A stretch of 64,000 nucleotides of DNA from Polynucleobacter sp. MWH-UH25E (GCF_018687095.1 NZ_CP061286.1:1054001-1118000); one strand, 5' to 3'; shown: positions 46,584 through 55,981, counted from the first letter of the stretch. Notes: generated by a model from the sequence alone, not told the origin. Numbers and translations are program-made.

Positions 46584-47408
46584 ATGAACTTTGATCAAAT
46601 TACCTCCAAAGAGAACTCGCTGTTCAAAGAACTGCGTTTATTGCAGGCAACAGGATCAAAAGGTCAGAAGGCCAGACAAAGTAGTGGATGCGCTTTGCTT
46701 GAAGGCATTCATCTTGTTCAAAGTTGGGTGGGAGACCCCGCGCTCAAGACACTCTTTACTTCCGAGATGGGGTTGCATAATTCCGAGATAGCTCAAGCTG
46801 TTTATTCTCATCTTGAAATTTGCCCGGAGACCAAGGTATACCAACTAGATAGCGCTCTTTGGAATGTATTAAGTGATTTAGTGAATGCTCCTCACATTGC
46901 TGGGCTATTAAGCTTGCCAAAATCCTCCTTAGCACCTGCCCAATCGATCGCAAATCTAGATGGGGATGTCGTGATTTTGGATCGCATTCAGGATGCGGGT
47001 AATGTTGGAACGATTCTGCGTACAGCTGCAGCCGCTGGCTTTACACAAATTATTGCCCTAACGGGTTGTGCTCATCTCTGGTCTAGCAAAGTTTTGCGTG
47101 CAGGAATGGGTGCCCATCATTTATTGGATTTATATGAGGGCTGGACAAATCAACAAGTATTAAGTGCGGTTACGGCTCCCCTGATGGCTGCAACGGCAGA
47201 TGCTGAGCAAGACCTTTTTAATATGCAGCAAGAATTACTGAAACCCGTAGCTTGGGTGATGGGGAGCGAAGGTCAGGGCGTATCCGAAGAGCTACTGGCG
47301 CAGGCAAAAGGCGTCTCTATTCCAATTGATCCGCGTGTAGAGTCTCTAAATGTTTCTTCAGCAGCAGCTATTTGCTTATTTGAAACCGTCCGCGTTCGAC
47401 GTAATTAA
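46584..47408 (+). CDS. RNA 2'-O-ribose methyltransferase, TrmH/SpoU family
   Basis: A 274-residue SPOUT methyltransferase. The three family motifs are visible in the C-terminal half: LDRIQDAGNVGTILRTA near 132-148, WVMGSEGQGVSEE near 222-234 and IPIDPRVESLNVSSAAAI near 243-260. An N-terminal RNA-binding domain precedes them. The target (23S rRNA or tRNA) cannot be told from sequence. Begins three bases after rnhB and converges on ppsR. Confidence 0.9.
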   Translation: MNFDQITSKENSLFKELRLLQATGSKGQKARQSSGCALLEGIHLVQSWVGDPALKTLFTSEMGLHNSEIAQAVYSHLEICPETKVYQLDSALWNVLSDLVNAPHIAGLLSLPKSSLAPAQSIANLDGDVVILDRIQDAGNVGTILRTAAAAGFTQIIALTGCAHLWSSKVLRAGMGAHHLLDLYEGWTNQQVLSAVTAPLMAATADAEQDLFNMQQELLKPVAWVMGSEGQGVSEELLAQAKGVSIPIDPRVESLNVSSAAAICLFETVRVRRN

Positions 47409-47418
47409 TTAAGCAGCT

Positions 47419-48246
47419 CTAACCTAAAATCGTTTTATCGGATTTGATTGCTTGCAATACGGTGGTGGCGATTTCTTCAATAGATTTGCTGGTCGTCATC
47501 ACCCAAGGGATAGATTGTTTTTTCATCATCGCTGTCGCTTCGTTAATTTCATAACGGCAGTTTTCAAGCTTGGCATAGTTGCTACCCGGGCGACGTTCAT
47601 TGCGGATTTCTGAAAGACGTTCCGCATCAATCATGAGGCCAAAGATTTTTTGGCGATAAGGGACTAAGTCCTTAGGTAGTTGACCCCGTTCAAAATCTTC
47701 AGGAATTAATGGGTAGTTTGCAGCCTTTAAACCATACTGCATTGCTAGGTAGAGGCTGGTTGGCGTTTTTCCGACGCGAGATATCCCTACCAAGATGACA
47801 TCAGCCTCAGCGAGGTTTTGGTTGGATTGACCGTCATCGTGCGCCAAGGAGTAGTTGATTGCCTCAATTCGGTTCTTATAGGCCTCAGTATCGGCGTTGT
47901 GGTGTAGGCGGTTCATGGCATGGGTGGATTTCATGCCCAGGGCAGCTTCAAGAGGGGCTACGAAGGTCTGAAACATGTCCAAAATAAGCCCGTTAGCCTT
48001 AGCAACGATGGAGTTTAGCTCGGCATTCACCAAGGTGGTGAAAACAATAGGCTGGACCCCATATTTATTGGCTGCCTGATTAATGCTGCTAACGGCATCA
48101 TGAGCCTTGTCAACGCTGTCCACAAATGGGATCCGGATATGCTTAAAAGTGGCCTCAAACTGCGCCAAAATCGACTGGCTGAAGTTCTCGGCGGTAATAC
48201 CTGTGCCGTCAGAGACAATAAAAACAATGCGGGTTTCAGTAGACAT
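47419..48246 (-). CDS. ppsR: Phosphoenolpyruvate synthase regulatory protein PpsR (DUF299)
   Basis: Bifunctional kinase/pyrophosphorylase that switches PEP synthase off and on by phosphorylating a threonine next to its active histidine. The 275-residue protein has the P-loop-like GISRVGKTPTSLYLA near 153-167 and the DUF299 N-terminus (VSDGTGITAE). ATG 48246 is preceded by an in-frame TTG. It is divergent from ppsA, its substrate gene, with a gap of about 100 bases. Confidence 0.94.
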   Translation of the reverse strand: MSTETRIVFIVSDGTGITAENFSQSILAQFEATFKHIRIPFVDSVDKAHDAVSSINQAANKYGVQPIVFTTLVNAELNSIVAKANGLILDMFQTFVAPLEAALGMKSTHAMNRLHHNADTEAYKNRIEAINYSLAHDDGQSNQNLAEADVILVGISRVGKTPTSLYLAMQYGLKAANYPLIPEDFERGQLPKDLVPYRQKIFGLMIDAERLSEIRNERRPGSNYAKLENCRYEINEATAMMKKQSIPWVMTTSKSIEEIATTVLQAIKSDKTILG

Positions 48247-48351
48247 CAATTTGGCCTAAATGTGGGGTCAGAACTACAATAGAATCATATTAAATGAAGT
48301 CGCATTTTAGGCGACCGCTTGACCAGTTTCCTTATCTTTTGAGAGTATTTT

Positions 48352-50757
48352 ATGTCCAACCAACAGCAACAAAATAGCAGTATGGCAAATGCCTATGTTT
48401 TGCCTTTTGAGCAACTTCGAATGATGGATGTTGAGTCAGTCGGCGGTAAAAATGCATCTTTAGGCGAAATGATTTCACAGCTCGCTTCAACGGGGGTTCG
48501 TGTACCAACCGGTTTTGCGACAACTGCATTGGCGTTTCGGGATTTTCTGAAACACAATAATTTGACCGAACGTATTCAAAAGCGTTTAGAAGGTCTCAAT
48601 ATCGATGATGTGCGTGCATTGGCACAGGCGGGTGCGGAGATTCGTGAGTGGATTGAAACTGCTCCATTCCAGCCAAAGCTCGAGGAAGATATTCGCAAAG
48701 CATTCGCAACTCTAGATGATTCCGGAAAAGGTTCATTTGCGGTTCGTTCATCCGCTACTGCGGAAGACTTGCCTGATGCTTCATTCGCTGGTCAGCAAGA
48801 AACATTTTTGAACGTCGAGGGCATTGAAGATGTATTAAGTAAGATTCGCGAAGTTTTTGCTTCCCTGTATAACGATCGCGCCATCTCCTACCGTGTTCAT
48901 AAGGGCTTTGCCCATGAAGAGGTTGCCTTGTCGGCTGGTATTCAGCGCATGGTACGTTCCGACTTGGGTGCTTCTGGTGTGATGTTTACACTCGACACCG
49001 AATCAGGTTTTGAGGATGTGGTTTTCATTACATCTAGCTATGGTTTAGGTGAGACGGTTGTGCAGGGTGCTGTAAACCCAGACGAGTTTTATGTGTTCAA
49101 GACCACATTAGCGCAAGGTAAAAAAGCGATCATTCGCCGCACCTTGGGATCCAAGTTGATTCAAATGCAATTTGCACCAAAAGGTTCTGCTGAAAAAGTG
49201 CAAACAGTCGATGTCACGCCTGAAAAGCGCAATCGCTTTTCTTTAGAAGATGGAGACATCACAGAGTTAGCAAAATACGCAGTCATCATTGAGAAGCATT
49301 ATGGCCGCCCAATGGATATTGAGTGGGGCAAAGACGGTCAAGATGGCCGCATCTATATTTTGCAAGCACGTCCTGAGACCGTGAAGAGCCAAGCAGCTGG
49401 CCAAGTGGAGATGCGCTACAAACTCAAAGGCAGCTCCAAGGTATTGGCAAAAGGCCGCGCGATTGGTCAAAAGATTGGTGCTGGTCCAGTACGTGTAATC
49501 CGTGACCCAAGCGAAATGGACCGCGTTCAACCTGGCGATGTTTTGGTTGCTGACATGACTGACCCTAACTGGGAGCCGGTAATGAAGCGCGCTTCCGCAA
49601 TTGTGACTAACCGCGGTGGTCGTACTTGCCACGCTGCAATTATTGCTCGTGAATTGGGTGTGCCTGCGGTGGTGGGCTGTGGTGATGCTACTGAGCAATT
49701 GCAAGATGGCATGGTGGTGACAGTTTCTTGTGCTGAGGGTGATGAAGGCCACATTTATGATGGCTTGATTGAAACTGAAGTAACTGAAGTTTCTCGTGGC
49801 GCATTGCCAGACATTCCTGTGAAGATCACCATGAATATCGGTAACCCACAATTGGCATTTGATTTCTGCCAATTGCCAAACGCGGGCGTAGGATTGGCTC
49901 GCTTAGAGTTCATTATTAATAACTACATTGGCGTACATCCACGCGCAGTGTTGGAATATCCAAACATTGACCCTGACCTTAAGCGTGCTGTAGAAAGTGT
50001 TGCTCGTGGTTATGCGAGCCCACGTCAATTCTATGAAGACAAGTTGGTTGAGGGTGTAGCTACCATTGCAGCCGCTTTTTATCCAAAGCCAGTCATCGTG
50101 CGCTTGTCAGATTTTAAGTCTAACGAGTACAAGAAGCTGATTGGTGGATCTCGCTATGAACCTGATGAAGAAAACCCGATGTTGGGTTTCCGTGGCGCGT
50201 CCCGCTATGTATCAGAAGAGTTTGGCGAAGCATTCGCGCTTGAGTGTGCAGCAATGAAGCGCGTTCGTGAAGATATGGGTCTTGATAACGTCGAGATCAT
50301 GGTTCCATTTGTGCGTACCATTAAGCAAGCTGAGCGCGTCATTAATATGATGGAGAAGTTTGGTCTCAAGCGTGGTATCAATGGTTTGCGCCTCATTATG
50401 ATGTGCGAGATTCCATCAAATGCTATCTTGGCGGATCAGTTCTTAGAGTATTTCGATGGCTTCTCTATCGGTTCAAACGATATGACCCAGCTAACCCTTG
50501 GTCTTGATCGTGACTCTGGTATGGAACTGCTAGCGATTGACTTTGATGAGCGCGATCCAGCTGTTGAGTTTATGGTGGAGCGCTCGATTGTCGCCTGTCG
50601 TAAGCAAGATAAATATGTAGGTATCTGCGGACAAGGCCCTTCTGATCATCCAGACTTTGCCCGTTGGTTGGTAGAGAAGGGCATTACTTCAATCTCCCTC
50701 AATCCGGATAGCGTAGTGGAAACCTGGGAAATGCTAGGTAAGAGTTTAAAAGCCTAA
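48352..50757 (+). CDS. ppsA: Phosphoenolpyruvate synthase
   Basis: Makes PEP from pyruvate and ATP for gluconeogenesis. The 801-residue protein has the N-terminal ATP-grasp nucleotide domain, the swivelling phosphohistidine domain with His427 in GGRTCHAAIIAREL, and the C-terminal PEP/pyruvate barrel with GSNDMTQLTLG near 709. Thr425, two residues before His427, is the likely PpsR target. A small hairpin, GTCGC/GCGAC at 48299-48315, lies in the leader. Closed by the terminator at 50777. Confidence 0.97.
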   Translation: MSNQQQQNSSMANAYVLPFEQLRMMDVESVGGKNASLGEMISQLASTGVRVPTGFATTALAFRDFLKHNNLTERIQKRLEGLNIDDVRALAQAGAEIREWIETAPFQPKLEEDIRKAFATLDDSGKGSFAVRSSATAEDLPDASFAGQQETFLNVEGIEDVLSKIREVFASLYNDRAISYRVHKGFAHEEVALSAGIQRMVRSDLGASGVMFTLDTESGFEDVVFITSSYGLGETVVQGAVNPDEFYVFKTTLAQGKKAIIRRTLGSKLIQMQFAPKGSAEKVQTVDVTPEKRNRFSLEDGDITELAKYAVIIEKHYGRPMDIEWGKDGQDGRIYILQARPETVKSQAAGQVEMRYKLKGSSKVLAKGRAIGQKIGAGPVRVIRDPSEMDRVQPGDVLVADMTDPNWEPVMKRASAIVTNRGGRTCHAAIIARELGVPAVVGCGDATEQLQDGMVVTVSCAEGDEGHIYDGLIETEVTEVSRGALPDIPVKITMNIGNPQLAFDFCQLPNAGVGLARLEFIINNYIGVHPRAVLEYPNIDPDLKRAVESVARGYASPRQFYEDKLVEGVATIAAAFYPKPVIVRLSDFKSNEYKKLIGGSRYEPDEENPMLGFRGASRYVSEEFGEAFALECAAMKRVREDMGLDNVEIMVPFVRTIKQAERVINMMEKFGLKRGINGLRLIMMCEIPSNAILADQFLEYFDGFSIGSNDMTQLTLGLDRDSGMELLAIDFDERDPAVEFMVERSIVACRKQDKYVGICGQGPSDHPDFARWLVEKGITSISLNPDSVVETWEMLGKSLKA

Positions 50758-50776
50758 CTATCTAGAGTTGCAATGT

Positions 50777-50808
50777 AAAAAAGCCTGGAGAAATCTCTAG
50801 GCTTTTTT
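50777..50808. terminator. Bidirectional terminator between ppsA and the Anbu gene
   Basis: AAAAAAGCCT pairs with AGGCTTTTTT, and the stem extends inward by about four pairs. T-runs are present on both strands, so it can end ppsA on the plus strand and the Anbu unit on the minus strand. The last codons and the TAG stop (50797-50799) of the Anbu gene lie inside the stem. Confidence 0.85.
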
Positions 50809-51678
50809 CTTTGTTGCGACCTTTCTCACGGGTCTCTTAGCAGCTACGGACGCTTTGGTTTTAGAAGGTTTTACTGTCTTGGGTGAAAGGCGATGAATGG
50901 GAACTGCGCCCATTTTTTTCGCGGGCTCTGATATCGCGCTAGATTTATGGGCGCCACTCCAGCTTGGTTCCGCTATGGAATTAAATGCATCGCGTAACTT
51001 TTCACCCCATAGGCGATGAATCATCTGAAAGTAGGGGTTAGACTCATCCAGGGTAACAAGCTTGCTGGCTTTTAAGGAATTCTTTTCATAGACCAACAGA
51101 TCTAATGGAAGACCAACTGAGATATTGCTATTTAAGGTAGAGTCCATTGAAATTAAGGCGCACTTGGTGGCGAGGTTTAATGGAGTAGAAAAATTGACTA
51201 CTCGATCCAAGATGGGTTTGCCATACTTAGATTCTCCAATTTGGAAATAGCAAGTCTCCGGGGTTGCTTCAATGAAATTACCGGCGGAATAGATGTTAAA
51301 GAGGCGCGGCCTCTCATTCTTTACTTGACCGCCGAAAATGAGATTACAATTGAAATCAATCCCCGCTTTTTCAAGCGCTTTATGGTCTCGATCGTAGACT
51401 TGTTTAACCGCTTCACCGATGACCACTGCAGCATCATGAGCGCTTTCTACGTTCCAAAGGTTTTTGCCATGAAAGAGTTGGCCTTGCAGCAGAATTTCTT
51501 TAACTGCTTGTGTAATGGCTAGATTACCAGCGCTCATTAGCGCAAAAAAACGATCACCATCTTTTTGAAACAAAGACATTTTTCGAAATGTCCCTATTTG
51601 ATCAACTCCAGCATTGGTGCGGGTATCAGACAAAAAAACAAGACCATCTTTCAGGCAAAGCCCAACGCAATACGTCAT
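50797..51678 (-). CDS. Anbu-type proteasome-like peptidase
   Basis: Member of the bacterial 20S-proteasome/HslV-related family Anbu (BPH, COG3484). MTYCVG at the N-terminus would expose Thr as nucleophile after Met removal; Asp18 (FLSDTR), Lys33 (FRKMSLF) and SAGN at 49-52 match the N-terminal-nucleophile pattern. The core ends near residue 240. A tail of about 50 residues rich in Lys, Pro, Ala and Ser follows, ending in KKKA, which is longer than I expect for the family. Last gene of a four-gene minus-strand cluster with transglutaminase-like, alpha-E and ATP-grasp proteins. The physiological substrate is unknown to me. Confidence 0.88.
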   Translation of the reverse strand: MTYCVGLCLKDGLVFLSDTRTNAGVDQIGTFRKMSLFQKDGDRFFALMSAGNLAITQAVKEILLQGQLFHGKNLWNVESAHDAAVVIGEAVKQVYDRDHKALEKAGIDFNCNLIFGGQVKNERPRLFNIYSAGNFIEATPETCYFQIGESKYGKPILDRVVNFSTPLNLATKCALISMDSTLNSNISVGLPLDLLVYEKNSLKASKLVTLDESNPYFQMIHRLWGEKLRDAFNSIAEPSWSGAHKSSAISEPAKKMGAVPIHRLSPKTVKPSKTKASVAAKRPVRKVATKKKA

Positions 51679-51741
51679 TTACATCTTTCCTTAATTGTTT
51701 TGACTATTATCCCTTAACGTCTTGAAGACCCTTCTCAAGCT

Positions 51742-52539
51742 TTAGGATAGTTGCTGAATAGAGATATTCGCGGTCAGTTCTTCGCCAACCCCACCAGTTC
51801 GAACCCCTTTTACGGGTGCAGCGGAGTAATAATCACAGCCAATCGCCAGGCGGACATGTCGCGCATCAGTTAAGCATGCATGCGTAATGTCTACGCTATT
51901 CCAAGTCCCGCCATTGATATCGCTGCAAAAATCAATCCAAGCATGACTGGCCAAATTAGGGGATTCTTCTGCGAAAAAGTAGCCGCTGACATAACGCGCA
52001 GGGATTTGCGCTGCTCTGCAAAGGCTTAGCATGACGTGGGCATGATCCTGGCAAACACCGGACTTCATGGCAAATGATTGAGCTGCAGTAGTGGCAAAGT
52101 TAGTTTTACCCGGAGCGTATTGAATTGCATCTTGGACTGCGGATGCTAATTTTAGGATCTCATCAATTGTATTTTTCTTAGGAAGCGAAGAGGAAAAGTA
52201 ATTTAGCATTTCCTCCGAAGGCTCCGTCAGTTTCGTTTGTTGCAAAAGGTAATATGGTGAAACTGCCTTAGGGTCATCTGCATACTCATGCGCATCTTGA
52301 GTCAGGATTTCACCCTCTGCCTCGATCATCATCGAGGTATATGAAGCTTCTTGAACAAAGATACTACAGAGATTATTGAATGCATCAACAGAGTTAGACG
52401 CCTTAATTGGCGTATTAATCTTCCAACGCTCTACTTTCTGTCCGTCCGTAGTGGGCGGAGTCAATCGTAACTCTTGAATAGAGTAGCGTACTGGGGTCTC
52501 GTATCGATATTCGGTGCGGTGTCGTATTTTTAGGTGCAT
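51742..52539 (-). CDS. Transglutaminase-like cysteine peptidase family protein
   Basis: A 265-residue protein with an N-terminal beta domain (Transglut_N type, starting MHLKIRHRTEYRY) and a transglutaminase/protease core. The presumed catalytic Cys is in SGVCQDHAHV near 167, the His in ASHAWID near 204 and an Asp follows near 219. Such proteins are usually peptidases rather than cross-linking enzymes. Part of the Anbu cluster: 12 bases after the alpha-E gene and 63 bases before the Anbu gene. Confidence 0.88.
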   Translation of the reverse strand: MHLKIRHRTEYRYETPVRYSIQELRLTPPTTDGQKVERWKINTPIKASNSVDAFNNLCSIFVQEASYTSMMIEAEGEILTQDAHEYADDPKAVSPYYLLQQTKLTEPSEEMLNYFSSSLPKKNTIDEILKLASAVQDAIQYAPGKTNFATTAAQSFAMKSGVCQDHAHVMLSLCRAAQIPARYVSGYFFAEESPNLASHAWIDFCSDINGGTWNSVDITHACLTDARHVRLAIGCDYYSAAPVKGVRTGGVGEELTANISIQQLS

Positions 52540-52551
52540 AGGTATATCACT

Positions 52552-53529
52552 CTAGGCCACGGCTAAGGGAATGAGGTAAGCGCTACTGAATTCATCAGCG
52601 ATGTGATTAATTCTTTCTAGAAAATTCTCGATGAATTCCTCAAGACCTTGTGAAAATACCTCATCAACATCTGAATAATCCAAGCTGGCTTTGAGTTTTC
52701 CTAGTAAGCGTTCAATTTCTTTGGATTGTTGATTCTTCACTTCAGATATGAGGGGAATTAATTCATTTACGCAACTGACAAGCGAGCGCGGCATCTGTTT
52801 ATTGAAAATTAATAGCTCTGCCACTTGTTTCGGAGTGACTTGATCTGAATAAATTTGACGATAAATTTCAAAAGCGGAAACAGATCTTAATAATGCTGCC
52901 CAGTGATAGAAATCAAAAAATTCACCACTTGATTCCTTTTCAATTGCCTGGGGTTTACCTATTCCCGCAAGTGATTCCTGATCTTCATATTTGGTTTGCA
53001 AAATACGAGCCGTATTGTCGGCGCGCTCAAGCAATGTGCCTACATTAATAAAGTAAAAAGATTCGTTTTTAAGCATCGTGCCATGCATGACACCTCTAAA
53101 TAAATGGCAGCGGTGTTTTACCCATTCAAGCAGTCTGCTTGGATCGGCTTGATGTCTAGCTTGCAAGATGCGTTGCAATTCTAACCACGTGGTGTTTTGT
53201 GTTTCCCATACCTCGGAGGTGATCTTGCCGCGTATAACCCGAGCATTCTCGCGCGCTGCGAACAGGCAAGACACGATGCTAGATGGATTACTGGTTTCAT
53301 AAATCATGAAATCCAAGACATTTTCGCGATTGATCACATCGTATTTACTCAGAAATGCATTTTCTAATTTAGAGATCGTGAGTAATTTTTTCCAGCTTTG
53401 TTCTAAAAACTCTGGTGGCTGGGGCAGTAAAGAGGTTTGATGGTTTACATCGAGCATGCGGGCGGTATTCTCCGCACGCTCTGTGTAGCGCGCCATCCAG
53501 TAAAGGCAGTCAGCAGTACGGCTTAACAT
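52552..53529 (-). CDS. Alpha-E domain-containing protein
   Basis: A 325-residue, almost wholly helical protein that begins MLSRTADCLYWMARYTERAE, the characteristic alpha-E start, with a second related segment MLKNESFYFINVGTLLERAD near 165. The biochemical role is unknown. It is consistently found beside circularly permuted ATP-grasp and transglutaminase-like genes, which is also the case here (3 bases after the ATP-grasp gene). Confidence 0.9.
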   Translation of the reverse strand: MLSRTADCLYWMARYTERAENTARMLDVNHQTSLLPQPPEFLEQSWKKLLTISKLENAFLSKYDVINRENVLDFMIYETSNPSSIVSCLFAARENARVIRGKITSEVWETQNTTWLELQRILQARHQADPSRLLEWVKHRCHLFRGVMHGTMLKNESFYFINVGTLLERADNTARILQTKYEDQESLAGIGKPQAIEKESSGEFFDFYHWAALLRSVSAFEIYRQIYSDQVTPKQVAELLIFNKQMPRSLVSCVNELIPLISEVKNQQSKEIERLLGKLKASLDYSDVDEVFSQGLEEFIENFLERINHIADEFSSAYLIPLAVA

Positions 53530-53532
53530 AGC

Positions 53533-54945
53533 TTATTCCTCCAGTACCCAAGTGTCTTTAGTGCCGCCACCTTGAGAGGAGTTCACCACCAGCGAACCTT
53601 CCTTGAGTGCAACGCGAGTCAGACCGCCAGGCACCATCTTGATGGTTTTGCCAGACAATACAAATGGGCGTAAATCAATATGTCTTGGCGCTACTCCAGA
53701 TTCCACAAATGTAGGGCAGGTAGAGAGCGCAAGTGTGGGTTGGGCAATATATTTATCCGGGTTTGCTACTAAGTGCGCCCTAAATTCTTCGATTTCTGCC
53801 TTGGTCGATGCCGGGCCCACTAGCATGCCGTAACCACCCGCACCATGCGTGAGCTTAACCACTAATTTTTCTAAATTAGCTAAGGTGTATGCAAGATCGT
53901 CTGGTTTGCGACATTGGTAGGTCGGAACATTATTTAGGATGGGTTTCTCTCCTAGATAAAACTCAATCATGTCTGGTACATAAGGGTAGATTGATTTGTC
54001 ATCGGCAATGCCGGTGCCGATCGCATTAGCCAAAGTGATGTTACCCGCGCGATATGCCGACAATAATCCTGCAACCCCTAAGGTCGAGTCCGAGCGAAAC
54101 GCAAGGGGATCTAGAAAGTCATCGTCAACACGGCGATAGATCACGTCTACTCGCTCGGGCCCCTGTGTGGTACGCATATAGACCTGCTCATTTTTTACAA
54201 ACAGATCCTTGCCCTCGACAAGTTCTACGCCCATTTGTTGCGCCAAATAACTATGTTCAAAATAGGCGGAGTTATACATGCCGGGTGTTAATACAACGAC
54301 ATTGGGTTTTTTGACGTCATCTGGCTTAACGGATTTAAGGCATTCCAAGAGCAGGTCTGGGTAATGCTCTACAGGTGCGATTCGGTATTTTTGAAATAAA
54401 TCTGGAAAAAGCCGCATCATCATTTTGCGGTCTTCAACCATATAAGAAACCCCAGATGGGACGCGTAAGTTATCTTCAAGAACGTAGAATTCGCCTTCAC
54501 CTGCGCGAACAATATCAATACCGGCAATTTGCGCATAAATATCTCGGGGCACATCGATATTGCGCATCTCGGGCCGATATTGCGCATTATTAAAAATTTG
54601 CTCAGCTGGAACAATGCCTGCTTTAATGATTTCTTCATCGTGATAGATGTCATAGATGAAACGGTTGAGGGCTTTGACGCGCTGTCTTAGGCCAGTCTCT
54701 AGTTGCTCCCATTCTTTTGCAGCAAAGATCCGAGGTACTTGATCAAAAGGAATAGTTCTTTCTGCCCCCAAATCATCGCCATAGACTGCAAATGTGATGC
54801 CAACCCGTCTGAAGATGAGGTCTGCCTCAGCGCGCTTTAGACCCATGAGGGTGTCGCTTTGTTGCTTCAACCAATTATGAAAAATTTCGTAATGGGGGCG
54901 TGCTTTGCCAGAGGTATCTAGCATTTCATCAAAAGGCAGTTTCAT
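53533..54945 (-). CDS. Circularly permuted ATP-grasp protein
   Basis: A 470-residue ATP-grasp enzyme of the circularly permuted type 2 family, expected to form an amide or peptide bond using ATP. Visible features are EDNLRVPSGVSYMVEDR near 155-171, the nucleotide-binding VKLTHGAGGYGMLVGP near 370-385 and RHIDLRPFVL near 423-432. The frame extends to 55014, but ATG 54945 (MKLPFDEMLD) is the likely start. First gene of the Anbu unit, so it may make the bond or tag that the peptidases act on (inference). Confidence 0.88.
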   Translation of the reverse strand: MKLPFDEMLDTSGKARPHYEIFHNWLKQQSDTLMGLKRAEADLIFRRVGITFAVYGDDLGAERTIPFDQVPRIFAAKEWEQLETGLRQRVKALNRFIYDIYHDEEIIKAGIVPAEQIFNNAQYRPEMRNIDVPRDIYAQIAGIDIVRAGEGEFYVLEDNLRVPSGVSYMVEDRKMMMRLFPDLFQKYRIAPVEHYPDLLLECLKSVKPDDVKKPNVVVLTPGMYNSAYFEHSYLAQQMGVELVEGKDLFVKNEQVYMRTTQGPERVDVIYRRVDDDFLDPLAFRSDSTLGVAGLLSAYRAGNITLANAIGTGIADDKSIYPYVPDMIEFYLGEKPILNNVPTYQCRKPDDLAYTLANLEKLVVKLTHGAGGYGMLVGPASTKAEIEEFRAHLVANPDKYIAQPTLALSTCPTFVESGVAPRHIDLRPFVLSGKTIKMVPGGLTRVALKEGSLVVNSSQGGGTKDTWVLEE

Positions 54946-55071
54946 GCTTATAAAGCTAATGCCTTTGATGCGTCTGAATTTAAAAATGTGAAGCAGCTTG
55001 GTGCTGTTATGCACCAGACGGGTGCAGTCCGCTCAAATCCTGTTCTTTAAACCAGTCCGCTTGTGGGATTG

Positions 55072-55524
55072 TTACGCGTTGAGATCGCCTCGAGCAATCC
55101 TGCCTTTTTGAACTTCCCATTCGCGTTCTTTCGTGGCTGCGCGTTTGTCGTGTTGCTTTTTACCTCTAGCTAGCCCAATCTCGCATTTCACTCTACCTTT
55201 TGAGAAATGCAAATTTAATGGAACGAGCGTGTAACCTTTTTGTTCTACTTTGCCAATCAGCTTGCGAATCTCGATCGCGTTCAGTAATAGCTTTCTGGTG
55301 CGAACGTTATCGGGAACAATATGGGTTGACGCAGAAAGAAGGGGGGTAATGTGGCAGCCGATCAGAAAAAGCTCCGCCTTACGTATCACTACATACGCTT
55401 CTTTAATGTGCACGCGGCCTGCCCGGATGGCTTTTACTTCCCAACCTTCCAGAACTAGCCCTGCCTCAAAGCGCTCCTCGATAAAATAATCGAAGAAAGC
55501 TTTTTTGTTATCGACGATACTCAT
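55072..55524 (-). CDS. smpB: SsrA-binding protein SmpB
   Basis: Brings tmRNA to stalled ribosomes in trans-translation. The 150-residue protein has the OB-fold core with NKKAFFDYFIEERFEAGLVL near 6-25, GWEVKAIRAGRV near 27-38 and the basic C-terminal tail (KKQHDKRAATKEREW). The ssrA gene is not in the window. Divergent from ratA by 25 bases, an arrangement also known in enterobacteria. Confidence 0.96.
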   Translation of the reverse strand: MSIVDNKKAFFDYFIEERFEAGLVLEGWEVKAIRAGRVHIKEAYVVIRKAELFLIGCHITPLLSASTHIVPDNVRTRKLLLNAIEIRKLIGKVEQKGYTLVPLNLHFSKGRVKCEIGLARGKKQHDKRAATKEREWEVQKGRIARGDLNA

Positions 55525-55549
55525 ATTTATTTAGCTTCCAACAACGATT

Positions 55550-55981
55550 ATGGCAGACGTCTATAAGACCGTTTTAATTGGCCAATCAGCCGACCGAATG
55601 TATGGTTTGGTGACTGATGTAGCGCGATATCCTGAATTCCTGCCCTGGTGCGGCGGAGTAGAAATCTTTGAGCAGACCGAAACTGTGTTGGATGCCAAAA
55701 TCAACATCAGCTTTAAGGGCATTAATCAGTTTTTTCATACTCGAAATGTGAATCACCGCCCTGAAACCATCGATATGGTCTTTGTGGATGGGCCATTCAA
55801 GCATTTCTCAGGTCAATGGAATTTCATCCCTCTGCGTGAGGATGCTTGCAAAGTTGAGTTTAAGTTGCATTGGGAGTTCAAAAGCGTCATTCTGGACAAA
55901 ATTATTGGGCCGGTATTTGGGCATATTGCTGGAACTTTTGTGGATTGCTTTGTGAAGCGCGCTGAAGAGCTTTATGGCTGA
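55550..55981 (+). CDS. ratA: RatA / COQ10-like START-domain protein
   Basis: A 143-residue helix-grip (START-like) protein. In E. coli RatA is reported to block 70S assembly, while the mitochondrial relative Coq10 binds ubiquinone, so either ribosome-related or quinone-related function is possible. Visible: YPEFLPWCGG near 27-36 and LHWEFKS near 104. Coupled to rnfH by an 8-base overlap, and next to smpB. Confidence 0.88.
   Translation: MADVYKTVLIGQSADRMYGLVTDVARYPEFLPWCGGVEIFEQTETVLDAKINISFKGINQFFHTRNVNHRPETIDMVFVDGPFKHFSGQWNFIPLREDACKVEFKLHWEFKSVILDKIIGPVFGHIAGTFVDCFVKRAEELYG

Noticed and set aside
49267..49872. Minus-strand 201-codon open frame opposite ppsA
   Set aside because: Fully within the conserved ppsA coding region; the translation is His/Cys/Thr-rich without recognisable structure.
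53533..54945. ATP-grasp gene as glutathionylspermidine synthase
   Set aside because: That enzyme belongs to a different ATP-grasp group; the motifs and the alpha-E/transglutaminase neighbours fit the circularly permuted type better.
55011..55060. Small hairpin GCACC/GGTGC and a repeated CAGTCCGCT upstream of the ATP-grasp gene
   Set aside because: The stem is only five pairs with no T-run, and the nine-base repeat occurs just twice. Too weak to call a terminator or operator.
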